This document shows positions 35,117-44,369 of a DNA stretch of 64,000 nt, piece by piece. A model generated the notes under the pieces. The model made no database searches. It had not been told where the DNA came from and saw only the letters and a program-made list of their open reading frames with translations. The stretch is from Saccharothrix carnea (GTDB taxonomy: Bacteria; Actinomycetota; Actinomycetes; Mycobacteriales; Pseudonocardiaceae). The number at the start of each line of letters is the position of its first letter. Position 1 is the stretch's first letter. The position numbers and the translations under genes were made by a program. Location of the stretch: contig NZ_PYAX01000024.1 in the NCBI RefSeq assembly GCF_003014735.1, positions 25,467 through 89,466 of the forward strand. Reading direction: 5' to 3'.

Positions 35117-35883
35117 CCGCGGCCCGGCTGCCCGTCGTGCTGCTGCACGCGCTCGCGCTCGACTCCTCGATGTGGTCGGCGCAGGACCAAGCTCTGCGCG
35201 AACGCGGTCATCCGGTCATCGCGTTCGACCAACGCGGTTTCGGAGCCGCACCGCTCGGCGACGCACCACCCACCCTCGACGTGGTGGCCGACGACCTCGC
35301 CCGCGTGCTCGACGAACGGCGGGTCGAGCGCGCGGTCCTGGCCGGGTCGTCCATGGGCGGCTACGTGGCGATGGCGTTCCTGCGCCGCCACCCCGACCGG
35401 GTCGCGGGGGTGGCGTTGCTGTCCGCCCGCGCCACCGCCGACACCCCGGAGGCACGCGCGCAACGCCTGCGGTTCGCGGAACTGGTCGAGGACGAGGCGA
35501 CGCGGTCGACGACCGTCGAGCACACCGTGCCCCACCTGGTGGGCGCGACCACGCGCAGGAACCGGCCCGACGTGGTGGCCGTGGTCCGGGCGTCCGCCCA
35601 GGGCGCCGACCCGAAGGCGTTGGCGTGGGCGCAGCGCGCGATCGCGGCACGCGAGGACGCCACCGAGACCTTGCGCGCCACCGCCGTTCCCGCCGTGGTG
35701 ATCGCCGGTGCGGAAGACGAGCTGACCTCGCCGGAGGAGTCCCGGCACGTCGCCGAAGTGCTACCGCGCGGGCGCCTGGTCACCGTCGAGGGCGCCGGGC
35801 ACCTGACACCGTTGGAGGCGCCCGCCGCCGTCACCCGGGCGTTGTGCGACCTCGTGGAAGAGATCGGAGCCACCGAGTCATGA
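35113..35883 (+). CDS. Alpha/beta hydrolase
   Basis: A 256-residue alpha/beta hydrolase. The oxyanion/HG region is VVLLHALALDSSMW, the nucleophile elbow GSSMGG has Ser80, the acid is probably Asp in GAEDELT and the His is in GAGHLTPLEAP, so the triad is complete. In size and motif order it resembles 3-oxoadipate enol-lactonase and discrete esterase/thioesterase-like tailoring hydrolases. It could hydrolyse an ester, amide or lactone, or act as an editing or releasing enzyme. GTG start and TGA end both overlap the neighbouring genes (GTGA and ATGA), so it is part of the coupled operon. Confidence 0.87.
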   Translation: MTAARLPVVLLHALALDSSMWSAQDQALRERGHPVIAFDQRGFGAAPLGDAPPTLDVVADDLARVLDERRVERAVLAGSSMGGYVAMAFLRRHPDRVAGVALLSARATADTPEARAQRLRFAELVEDEATRSTTVEHTVPHLVGATTRRNRPDVVAVVRASAQGADPKALAWAQRAIAAREDATETLRATAVPAVVIAGAEDELTSPEESRHVAEVLPRGRLVTVEGAGHLTPLEAPAAVTRALCDLVEEIGATES

Positions 35884-36707
35884 ACCTCGCCTCGTCGACG
35901 GGTCTGGCGTTCACCCACCGCACGATCGTCGACGCGCACTTCCGGGCGTGCGAGCCGACCTACCTGAATCTCTTGGAGCACAGCGGTTTGCGCCCCGGCT
36001 GGCACGTGCTCGACGCGGGCTGCGGTGCCGGGAACTTCCTGCCGCACCTGGTGTCGACGGTCGGCCCGGACGGCAAGGTGTCCGCGGTGGACCTCGCGGA
36101 GGAGCACGTGACGGCCGTCGCGGCGTCCTACCCGGTGGAGGTGCGCCAGGGCAGCGTGCTGGCGCTGCCGTACGACGACGACACGTTCGACGCCGTGTGG
36201 TGCGCGAACACCACGCAGTACCTGGACGACCGGGACCTGGCGACGGCGCTGGCCGAGTTCGCCCGCGTAGTCCGGCCCGGCGGGATCGTCGCGGTCAAGG
36301 ACCTGGACGCGCACCTGATCACCGCGCGGCCGGGTGACCCGTTCCTGTTCACCGACTACTTCCGCGCCGCCGCCGAGGTCCCCGGCTACGCACGCCAACT
36401 GCTGCGGTCCCGCGACCTGTACCGGCACCTGCGGCGCGCGGGGCTCGTGGACGTGCGCCAGCGCACCGTCCTGATCGAACACCACGCCCCGTTGAGCGCC
36501 GCGGCACGGGAGTTCTACCCGGCGGCCTGCGCCCAGTTCGCGCCCAAGGCCCTGGAACTCGGCCTGAGCGCGCAGTGGCAGCGCTACCTCGACCCGGACG
36601 CCGACGACCACCCGCTCAACGGCCCGGACGGCTACATCTGCGAGGGCAACGTCCTGGCCGTCGGGCGGGTGCCCGGTGCCTCGCCGACCGTGCCCACCAC
36701 CGGGTAA
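35880..36707 (+). CDS. SAM-dependent class I methyltransferase
   Basis: A 275-residue UbiE/Coq5-type methyltransferase. Motif I is VLDAGCGAGNF near residues 43-53, motif post-I is VSAVDLAEEHV, and SVLALPYDDDTFDAVWCAN then LAEFARVVRPGGIVAVKDLD complete the set. It would methylate O, N or C on the product. The ATG at 35880 overlaps the hydrolase TGA. This is the last gene of the ten-gene operon; the following 135 bases carry a separate promoter for the aminotransferase. Confidence 0.88.
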   Translation: MNLASSTGLAFTHRTIVDAHFRACEPTYLNLLEHSGLRPGWHVLDAGCGAGNFLPHLVSTVGPDGKVSAVDLAEEHVTAVAASYPVEVRQGSVLALPYDDDTFDAVWCANTTQYLDDRDLATALAEFARVVRPGGIVAVKDLDAHLITARPGDPFLFTDYFRAAAEVPGYARQLLRSRDLYRHLRRAGLVDVRQRTVLIEHHAPLSAAAREFYPAACAQFAPKALELGLSAQWQRYLDPDADDHPLNGPDGYICEGNVLAVGRVPGASPTVPTTG

Positions 36708-36842
36708 CCGGTGGTTCACGACCACCTCGCACTCCGGCATTACCGCTTCGTTCCCGGCCGGTTCACGGCTTCTCGTTAGCCTGGCCCGGATCCGGTCGTT
36801 CACCTGCCCGCGGCGCAGGCCGAAAAGTCACGAGGGACGGCA
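36708..36842 (+). promoter_or_regulatory. Promoter with three heptamers at 11-bp period
   Basis: ATTACCG at 36739-36745, GTTCCCG at 36750-36756 and GTTCACG at 36761-36767 form a three-fold degenerate direct repeat with an exact 11-bp period, as known for SARP sites. The aminotransferase ATG follows 75 bases later. No gene is seen in this gap. Confidence 0.6.
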
Positions 36843-38399
36843 ATGGGAAACTCCGCCATCGAATTAGCCGAACCGACCATGCTCGACCTGCTGAGCCGTT
36901 ACGGGTTGGACGTCGAATACGTGCGGTCGAGCGGCAACACGTTGTACGCCAGGCGACCCGAGGACGGTTCGGAACGGGTTGTGCTGGACTTCGCGGGCGG
37001 CTACGGCTCCGTGCTGCTCGGCCACAGCAACCCGGAACTGGTGGCGCTGGCGCGGGAGCTGCTGGAGCGGCAGACCCCGATCCACGCCCAGTTCTCCCGC
37101 CACCCCTACGCCAACGAGGTGGCCAAGCGGCTCAACGCGATCCTGCACCGCGAGTTCGACACCGACGAGCCGTACTACGCGGTGTTCGCCAACAGCGGCG
37201 CGGAGGCCATCGAGGCCGCCGTCAAGCACGCCGAGCTCGACCGCGTGCACAAGGTGCAAGAGGTGCTGAACGCGGTCGAGGAGGCGGTGGCGGCGGCCCG
37301 CGCGGCGGTCGAGGGCGGCGCCGTCGTCGCCGAGGAGGCACACCGCGCGCTCGGCCTGCCCACCGGCGACTTCGCCGCGCTGGCGGACGAGGTGAACCGG
37401 CTCAACGCCGAACGCGCCGCGCGTCCGCCGATCTTCCTGGCCCTGGAGAACGGCTTCCACGGCAAGCTCGTCGGCAGCGTCCAGCTCACCCACAACCCGG
37501 TCTACCGGATGCCGTTCGCCGCACTCGCCCGCCCGTCCCGGTTCGTGCCGCTCAACGAGGTCGGCGCGGTCCGGAAGGTGCTGGACGAGGAGCGGGTCCG
37601 GCTGCTCAAGCCGGTGGTCGTGGACGGCGCGGTGCACCTGGCCGAGCAGGAACTGCCCGTGGTGACCGGGTTCCTGCTGGAGCCGATCCAGGGTGAGGGC
37701 GGCATCCAGGAGGTGACCGCGGAGTTCGCCGCCGAGATCACGGCCGCGTGCGAGGAAGCGGGCGTGCCGGTGATCCTGGACGAGATCCAGTGCGGCATGG
37801 GCCGGACCGGCAGGTTCTTCGCCGGTTCGCGGATCGGGCTGCGCGGCGACTACTACGTGCTGTCCAAGAGCCTCGGCGGCGGCATCGCCAAGGCGGCCGT
37901 GATGTTGGTGCGGCAGAAGTTCTACCGCGGCGACTTCGAGCTGCTGCACAGCTCGACCTACGCCAAGGACAGCTTTTCGTGCACCATCGCGCTCAAGGTG
38001 CTCGACCTGCTGGAGGCGGACGGCGGACGCGCCTACCGCACCGCCGCCGAACGGGGCGAGAAGCTCGCCGCGATGCTGGAGTCGGTCCGCGCCGACCACC
38101 CCGACGTGGTCAAGGAGGTCCGCGGGCGCGGCCTGATGCTCGGCCTGGAGTTCCACGACCAGTCGGGGTCGGCGTCGGCGTCGACCGCCGGGCACGCCCA
38201 GAGCGGGATGCTCGGCTACGCGATCGGGGCCTACCTGCTGCGCGAGCACGACATCCGCGTCTTCCCCACCGCGAGCGCCACGAACACGTTGCGCTTCGAG
38301 CCGTCCATCCAGCTCACCGACGCGGAGATCGACCTGATGGAGGCCGGTCTGCGCGCGGTGGTCGCGGTGCTGCGCGACCCGTCCGGCCACCTGGCGTGA
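36843..38399 (+). CDS. Class III PLP aminotransferase 2
   Basis: A 518-residue class III aminotransferase, paralogue of the 15013 protein. Motifs are NSGAEAIEAAVKHAELD near residues 117-133, an extra Ala/Glu-rich helical insert (about 134-200), ALENGFHGKLVGS, LDEIQCGMGRTG, and LSKSLGGG with the PLP Lys342. The end carries RVFPTASATNTLRFEPS. Both copies share the insert and an otherwise identical layout, so they arose by duplication and may act at two positions or in opposite directions. ATG at 36843 has GAGGGA upstream. It has its own promoter and is the last cluster gene before a convergent repair gene. Confidence 0.9.
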   Translation: MGNSAIELAEPTMLDLLSRYGLDVEYVRSSGNTLYARRPEDGSERVVLDFAGGYGSVLLGHSNPELVALARELLERQTPIHAQFSRHPYANEVAKRLNAILHREFDTDEPYYAVFANSGAEAIEAAVKHAELDRVHKVQEVLNAVEEAVAAARAAVEGGAVVAEEAHRALGLPTGDFAALADEVNRLNAERAARPPIFLALENGFHGKLVGSVQLTHNPVYRMPFAALARPSRFVPLNEVGAVRKVLDEERVRLLKPVVVDGAVHLAEQELPVVTGFLLEPIQGEGGIQEVTAEFAAEITAACEEAGVPVILDEIQCGMGRTGRFFAGSRIGLRGDYYVLSKSLGGGIAKAAVMLVRQKFYRGDFELLHSSTYAKDSFSCTIALKVLDLLEADGGRAYRTAAERGEKLAAMLESVRADHPDVVKEVRGRGLMLGLEFHDQSGSASASTAGHAQSGMLGYAIGAYLLREHDIRVFPTASATNTLRFEPSIQLTDAEIDLMEAGLRAVVAVLRDPSGHLA

Positions 38400-38427
38400 C
38401 CGGGCGCGTCGCCGCTGTCGTCCGCCG

Positions 38428-39087
38428 CTAGGCGTGCTGTCGGCGCACCATCTCGTTGATCCAGGTGGGCGCGTACGGCGACGTGCAGTTCGGAGGCGTC
38501 GGGTAGTCCTTGAGCACCTCCAAGCGCTCACCGATGTCCAGGGCACGCGCGCGGAGCCCGGGGTGCTCGATCCCGATCTGGGCCAAGCAGTGGTTCATCG
38601 CCCACTGCAGACGATCCGGGGCGGTCTTCATCTCCGCCTCGACGACGTCGAGCAGGCCGTCGAGGTCGAGCCCCTCGGGCTTCTTGGCGACCCGGTCGGT
38701 CGTCAGCGCCCACCCGGCGCTCGCGACCACCGGGTCGGGGTCGGCGGACCACGCCACGCGCAGCTCTTCGACGTGCGGGCTCTTCTTCACCACGTAGTTC
38801 ACCAGCCAGTCGTGCACCTTGGGTGCCCGCGCCTCGCGCAGCATGGTGTCCAGCTCGTCCCGTTCGAACGCCTTCGGGCGGCAGATCAGCAGCGCCAGCA
38901 GTCGTGCCGCCGTGTCACCGGTCCCCCACAGCTGCAGCGCCAGTTCCTGCTGCGTCTTCAACCGCTTCGCGATCGCGCGCAGCTTGCCGAGGTTCACACC
39001 GTGGTCGTCACCGTGCTTCTCGTTCACCGCGCGTGCTCTCGGGTCTTCGAGCGCGGCCAGTTCGGCCATCACCTCGGTCACCGCCAC
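38428..39087 (-). CDS. AlkD-like DNA alkylation repair / HEAT-repeat protein
   Basis: A 219-residue helical protein of the AlkD-like DNA glycosylase group as found in actinobacteria. Seen are ARAVNEKHGDDHGVNLGKLRAIAKRLK, which matches the family N-terminus (the N-K/HG-x-x-x-G-V-N-x-x-x-L-R pattern), ALQLWGTGDTAARLLALLI, KVHDWLVNYVVKKSP and WAMNHCLAQIGI. AlkD removes bulky or cationic alkylpurines; many distant members are unverified. GTG at 39087 is chosen because AGGAGG lies five bases upstream. It lies 28 bases from the aminotransferase stop, convergent, and marks the likely right boundary of the cluster. A self-protection role against a DNA-alkylating product would be speculation. Confidence 0.82.
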   Translation of the reverse strand: MAVTEVMAELAALEDPRARAVNEKHGDDHGVNLGKLRAIAKRLKTQQELALQLWGTGDTAARLLALLICRPKAFERDELDTMLREARAPKVHDWLVNYVVKKSPHVEELRVAWSADPDPVVASAGWALTTDRVAKKPEGLDLDGLLDVVEAEMKTAPDRLQWAMNHCLAQIGIEHPGLRARALDIGERLEVLKDYPTPPNCTSPYAPTWINEMVRRQHA

Positions 39088-39213
39088 CTCGGCCTCCTCT
39101 CGGGTGGGGTCAGCGTACGAGGGAACCGGCCGGTGCGATTCGTCACGTGCCGGTCGCGCCGGTGCCGTGGATAGGCTGTCGACACATCTGCTGACCGCGT
39201 CGGGAGGGGCGTT

Positions 39214-39867
39214 TTGCCGTTCGTGAACACGGCCGAGGCCGTCCGGGCCTGGGTGTACGGCTGGACCGTTTCGCGAGGCGCCGCCGACCCCGTTCCGGAG
39301 CCTTGGGGCTACACCGTCGACGTCGGCCTGCCCGGGCACGTCATGCGCCACGTGCTGACCGACGCCGACGAGTCGGTCGTCCGCAAGATCACCGAGAACA
39401 CCACCGCGCCCGGTGCGTGGCTGAAGACCTTCGTGCCGCCGGAGGCGCTCGAACCCCGGCTCGCACCCGGCTGGTCGCTCGCGGGCGGTCTCGGCTTCCT
39501 GATGACCGCGACCCTGCGCGCCGACGCCCCGGCCGAACCCGCCTCCGGCTACCTGCTGCGCACCTGGACCCGCGCCGGCGTCACCCGCGTCCTGGTCCGC
39601 ACCACCACCGGCACCCTCGCCGCGCGCGGCCAAGTCGCCGTCACCGGCCCCACCGCCGTCGTCGACCAGATCGAGACCTACCCGGACCACCAGCGCCGAG
39701 GCCTGGGCCGCGTGGTGATGCGAACCCTGACCAACGCCGCCGCCGACGCGGGCGCAACGGCGGGCGTACTGGGCGCCACACCGGACGGTCGGGCGTTGTA
39801 CGAGACGCTGGGCTGGCGTGAAGTGGCCCCGCTGACGGGCGCGATGCGCGACCCTCTCGACCGGTAA
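39214..39867 (+). CDS. GNAT-family acetyltransferase
   Basis: A 217-residue GNAT protein. The acetyl-CoA loop is visible as QIETYPDHQRRGLGRVVMRTL (R/Q-x-x-G-x-G/A) near residue 155, followed by GATPDGRALYETLGWREV, the usual last helix and strand. The N-terminal half is less conserved and probably sets the substrate, which is unknown. The start is TTG at 39214 with GGAGGGG upstream. It is divergent from the AlkD-like gene with a 126-base promoter gap. Nothing links it to the polyketide cluster. Confidence 0.85.
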   Translation: MPFVNTAEAVRAWVYGWTVSRGAADPVPEPWGYTVDVGLPGHVMRHVLTDADESVVRKITENTTAPGAWLKTFVPPEALEPRLAPGWSLAGGLGFLMTATLRADAPAEPASGYLLRTWTRAGVTRVLVRTTTGTLAARGQVAVTGPTAVVDQIETYPDHQRRGLGRVVMRTLTNAAADAGATAGVLGATPDGRALYETLGWREVAPLTGAMRDPLDR

Positions 39868-39874
39868 CCCCGGC

Positions 39875-40000
39875 TCAGGGCTGGGCGTCGAGCCACTCCG
39901 CGACCGGGCCGCCCTCGGGGCGTTCCAGCGCGCGGTCCAGGGCGGCCCGGCGCTGGTCGTCCGGCTCGACGGCCACCACAGCCCACGCCACCGCGCGACG
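39875..40000 (-). pseudogene. C-terminal remnant of an unknown gene
   Basis: The last 40 or so codons of this frame, ending ALERPEGGPVAEWLDAQP, have a strong G/C third-position bias typical of real genes here. Going upstream (to the right) the frame runs into a 28-bp tandem duplication, which is not a multiple of three, and then into sequence without coding character. I read it as the tail of a gene whose body has been lost. The family is not recognisable from the tail. Confidence 0.45.
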
Positions 40001-40028
40001 CCACCACAGCCCACGCGACCGCGCGACG
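39973..40028. repeat. 28-bp tandem duplication
   Basis: 39973-40000 and 40001-40028 are direct repeats, identical at 27 of 28 bases, beginning CCACCACAGCCCACG. The unit is not a multiple of three, so the duplication shifts any frame passing through it. Confidence 0.85.
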
Positions 40029-40090
40029 CGTTTCCCGCGACTCGATCCCCGCGCCGCGACCGCGCGGCGGTGCGGTGCGGTGCGCCGCAC

Positions 40091-40359
40091 CCGGCGCCCG
40101 AGACCTCTGCCCCGCTACCGCCCGCCGCTCTGCGCGGCACCGGCGAAGGGCGGCGGCCGAGAGGGCGGGGGCCGTTGGGGGCATGCGGCTGGTCGAGGCG
40201 GGCCTTGTTGTTTCTCCCGACGTTTCAGGTGAATAATAACACCGTGTTCTTTGATGTCGGCAGCATGATCACCCGATCGTGGAAGCGGCAATCAGCATAA
40301 GTGCAGGTCAGGGTGGTGGCTGGTGCCACGCTCGTTGACTTCCACCTCCCGACTCCTCG
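40091..40359. other. Non-coding gap with an AT-rich patch
   Basis: No gene is seen. Around 40205-40300 the base composition falls sharply below that of the surroundings (for example TGAATAATAACACCG near 40230-40245), which is foreign to this genome. It ends just before the decayed multicopper oxidase and may be debris of an insertion or of the lost 5' end of that gene. Confidence 0.45.
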
Positions 40360-41509
<1,150 letters not shown>

Positions 41510-41561
41510 ACACGGGCCCGGCCGCACGCGCGGGGACGGCGCAGCCGGGCCCGGTGGCCGG

Positions 41562-41660
41562 TCAGCGCCGCCAGTCGTTGGGGCGGCCGGTACGCCAGTC
41601 GTTGGGGCGGCCCGTGCGCCGGTCGTTGGGACGGCCGGTGGGGACGGTGAGAGTCTTCAT
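41562..41660 (-). CDS. Tiny gene for a 32-residue peptide of TGRPNDWR repeats
   Basis: Reading leftward from ATG at 41660, the frame encodes a short leader MKTLTVP and then three 8-residue units, TGRPNDRR, TGRPNDWR and TGRPNDWR, ending with one Arg and TGA. The units are 24 bp each (41616-41639, 41592-41615, 41568-41591) and differ mostly at synonymous or Arg/Trp positions, so selection on the peptide is likely. GGAG lies about eight bases before the ATG. No known family matches. It could be a precursor of a modified peptide, a small metal- or nucleic-acid-binding peptide, or a leader. No modification enzyme such as a radical SAM protein lies next to it; its neighbours are the decayed oxidase and, divergently, a GGDEF gene. 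Confidence 0.7.
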   Translation of the reverse strand: MKTLTVPTGRPNDRRTGRPNDWRTGRPNDWRR

Positions 41661-41742
41661 GCTGGTCTCCAGGGGGGTGCTCGACTGTCTGTGATGGCTT
41701 GGTTACGGTGTCCTCACCCCTGTTGTGAGGTGGTGACACCCA

Positions 41743-43044
41743 ATGGTCTCCGGGAGCCGGCCAGGACGCGCGTCCCCTCTGGGTCGGTGCCGCGGCTGGT
41801 CGCTGTGGCGGCTGCCGCGCGCGGTACTGGGCTACGTGCTCGCGGTGGAGGTCGTGGCGGTGGTCGCGGTGGCGTCCGTGGCGACGTTGACGCCGGTCAC
41901 GGGACAGCACTGGCTGTGGTTCGTGGTGCTGGCCGCCGCCGCGGTGGTGCACTTCGAGGCGGCCCGCGGGCTGGAGCGGGTGCGGGAGGTCGCGGCCGAG
42001 GGCAGCCCGTACGCGCACCCGCAGTCGATCTGGCTGTTCGCCGGGGTGCTCGTGCTGCCACCGCCGCTGCTGGCGGCGCTGGTGATGGTGAGCTACGGCT
42101 ACGGGTGGCTGCGGATCTACCGGCGCAGCCCGTTGCACCGCAAGGTCTTCTCCGCCGCGACCGTGCTGCTGGCCTGTTGGGCGGCGGGCGCGGTCCTGCT
42201 GGCGGCGCACCCGGACGCGACGCTGCCGCACGCCGCGCAGCTGACCGGCCCGGTGGACCTGGGCGCGCTGGTGGCGGCCGGTGTGGCGTACTGGTTGGTC
42301 AACCTCGCGCTGGTGGTGGGCGCGATCCTGCTGTCCACGCCGGGACGGCCGGGCCGCGATGTGCTGGGGCCGCCGAGCCAACAGCTGGTCATCGCCGCGT
42401 CGATCGGTCTGGGCACGGGCCTGGCGGTGGTGCTGGTGACGGCGCCGTGGGTGATGCCGGTGCTGGTGGTGACCATGCTGGGCATGCACCTGGGGTTGCT
42501 GCTGCCGGTCTACCGCACCGCCGCCCGGGTGGACGGCAAGACCGGGGCGCTGACCGCGGTGGCCTGGACCGAGCAGGCGGGCGCCGAGCTGACCCGTGCG
42601 GCGGCGACCGGCGTCCCGGTGGCGGTCCTGCTGCTGGACCTGGACCACTTCAGCGAGATCAACAACACCCGCGGCCACCTGGCCGGCGACCACGCGCTGC
42701 GCGCGGTGGCGAGCGAGCTGCGGCGCCAGGTCCGCGACGGCGACCTGGTCGGCCGGTGGGGTGGTGAGGAGTTCGTGGTGCTGCTGCCCGGCGTGGACCT
42801 GGCCGCCGCGTCACGGGTCGCCGAACGGATCCGGGAAGCGGTGCGGGGACCGTTGACCGACGTGCCCACCACGAACCCGGGCACCGGTGGCACGTTGCGG
42901 ATCACCGCGTCGTTGGGCGTGGCGGTGTTCCCGGCCCACGGTGACACGGTCGACCGGCTGGTGCTGGCCGCCGACACCGCCCTGTACCGCGCGAAGGACA
43001 ACGGCCGCGACCGGGTCGAGACCGCACCCGCCGCCGGGGCCTGA
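41743..43044 (+). CDS. GGDEF-domain diguanylate cyclase with membrane sensor
   Basis: A 433-residue protein. The first 260 residues hold about seven hydrophobic segments in a MASE-like membrane sensor. The GGDEF domain occupies about 265-425: LLLDLDHFSEINNTRGHLAGD is the metal/GTP-binding start and GRWGGEEFVVLLPG is the signature (GGEEF, active form). The terminal part ALYRAKDNGRDRV is standard. It makes cyclic di-GMP from GTP; no EAL domain is attached. In actinomycetes this messenger controls development and, through BldD, antibiotic genes. It is divergent from the repeat-peptide gene and six bases upstream of an MFS gene. Confidence 0.9.
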   Translation: MVSGSRPGRASPLGRCRGWSLWRLPRAVLGYVLAVEVVAVVAVASVATLTPVTGQHWLWFVVLAAAAVVHFEAARGLERVREVAAEGSPYAHPQSIWLFAGVLVLPPPLLAALVMVSYGYGWLRIYRRSPLHRKVFSAATVLLACWAAGAVLLAAHPDATLPHAAQLTGPVDLGALVAAGVAYWLVNLALVVGAILLSTPGRPGRDVLGPPSQQLVIAASIGLGTGLAVVLVTAPWVMPVLVVTMLGMHLGLLLPVYRTAARVDGKTGALTAVAWTEQAGAELTRAAATGVPVAVLLLDLDHFSEINNTRGHLAGDHALRAVASELRRQVRDGDLVGRWGGEEFVVLLPGVDLAAASRVAERIREAVRGPLTDVPTTNPGTGGTLRITASLGVAVFPAHGDTVDRLVLAADTALYRAKDNGRDRVETAPAAGA

Positions 43045-43050
43045 CCGCGG

Positions 43051-44286
43051 ATGGTCGGATCCCCTGACGGGCGGACGCGGTACCGCGAGGTGTTCGCCTC
43101 CGCCGAGTACCGGGCGCTGTTCGCGGCGCACACCGTCTCCACAGTCGGCGACCAGTTCGCCCGGGTCGCGCTGACCGTGCTGGTGTTCCGCGACACCGGT
43201 TCCCCGGCGTGGGCGGCGATCACCTACGCCCTGACGTTCTTGCCGGACCTGATCGGCGGACCGCTGCTGTCGGGCCTGGCCGACCGGTACCCGCGACGCG
43301 CGGTGATGATCTGCTCCGACCTGCTGCGCGCGGCGCTGGTCGCGCTGATGGCCGTGCCCGCCCTGCCGTGGCCGGTGGTGTGCGGGCTGCTGGTGCTGGT
43401 GCAGCTGGCCGGGGCGCCGGCGGTCCCGGCGCGGACCGCGCTGCTGCCGCACATCCTGCCCGGACCGGCGTTCCGCGCCGGTGCCGCCGCCCTGTCCACC
43501 GTGAGCCAGGCCGCCCAGGTCGCCGGCTTCGCCGCCGGCGGTGTCCTGGTCGTCGCCGTGGGCACCGGCGGGGTGCTGCTGATCGACGCCGCGTCGTTCG
43601 CCGCCTCCGCTGCCGCCGTCGCCTGGTGGGTCACCCCACGTCCCACTCCCGGTGACCCCGCCGGTGCCCGTCCGGGCTGGTGGCGGGCGGTGACTTCCGG
43701 CGCGGTGCTGGTGTGGCGGGACCGGCGGTTGCTGGCGCTGATCTGCTTCGCGTCCTTGTCGGCGTTCTACATCTGCGGTGAGGCGTTGGCCGTGCCGCTG
43801 GCCGACCGGCTCGGCGGCGGGCCGGTCGCGGCCGGCTTGCTGTTCGCCGCTTACCCGGCCGGTTGTGCGCTCGCGTCCCTGTTCGTCGCCACCCGACCGG
43901 AGCGCACGCAGCTGCGCGCGCTGCCCGTGCTGGCCGTCGCCACCAGCGCGCCGTTGATCGCCTGCGCCCTGAACCCCGAGCTGCCGGTGCTCGTGCTGCT
44001 GTTCGTCGTTTCCGGCGCGGCCAGCGCGTACCACGCCATCGCCTCGCCCACGTTCGCCCTGTGGACCCCTGATCACGCCCGTGGCCAGGTTTACGGGTTG
44101 GCCGTCACCGCCCTCAAGATCGCCCAGGGCTTGGGCGTGGCCGCCGCGGGGATCGCCGCTGAACACGCGTCGCCCCACTACGTGCTCGCCGCGGGCGGTG
44201 TGCTCGGCGTCCTCGCCGCGCTGGGCGTCGGCGTGCTGTGGCGGCGCAGTGGCGCGCTCGACGAGGGACGACCCGTCACGTCGTGA
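43051..44286 (+). CDS. MFS transporter
   Basis: A 411-residue major facilitator with about 12 hydrophobic helices. The N-terminus reads FASAEYRALFAAHTVSTVGDQFARVALTVLVF, typical of the actinobacterial group related to macrolide efflux (MefA-like) and enterobactin exporter EntS. The loop 2-3 element is SGLADRYPRRAVM. The substrate is unknown. It follows the GGDEF gene by six bases and is probably co-transcribed. It could be an additional exporter but is outside the cluster. Confidence 0.88.
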   Translation: MVGSPDGRTRYREVFASAEYRALFAAHTVSTVGDQFARVALTVLVFRDTGSPAWAAITYALTFLPDLIGGPLLSGLADRYPRRAVMICSDLLRAALVALMAVPALPWPVVCGLLVLVQLAGAPAVPARTALLPHILPGPAFRAGAAALSTVSQAAQVAGFAAGGVLVVAVGTGGVLLIDAASFAASAAAVAWWVTPRPTPGDPAGARPGWWRAVTSGAVLVWRDRRLLALICFASLSAFYICGEALAVPLADRLGGGPVAAGLLFAAYPAGCALASLFVATRPERTQLRALPVLAVATSAPLIACALNPELPVLVLLFVVSGAASAYHAIASPTFALWTPDHARGQVYGLAVTALKIAQGLGVAAAGIAAEHASPHYVLAAGGVLGVLAALGVGVLWRRSGALDEGRPVTS

Positions 44287-44369
44287 CGCCGGTCGACCCC
44301 CGGACCCCCGGAATTGTCGGTGGTGGTCGATAGCGTGTGCGCGTAGATCACGTGAGGGGGAAGGAACGC

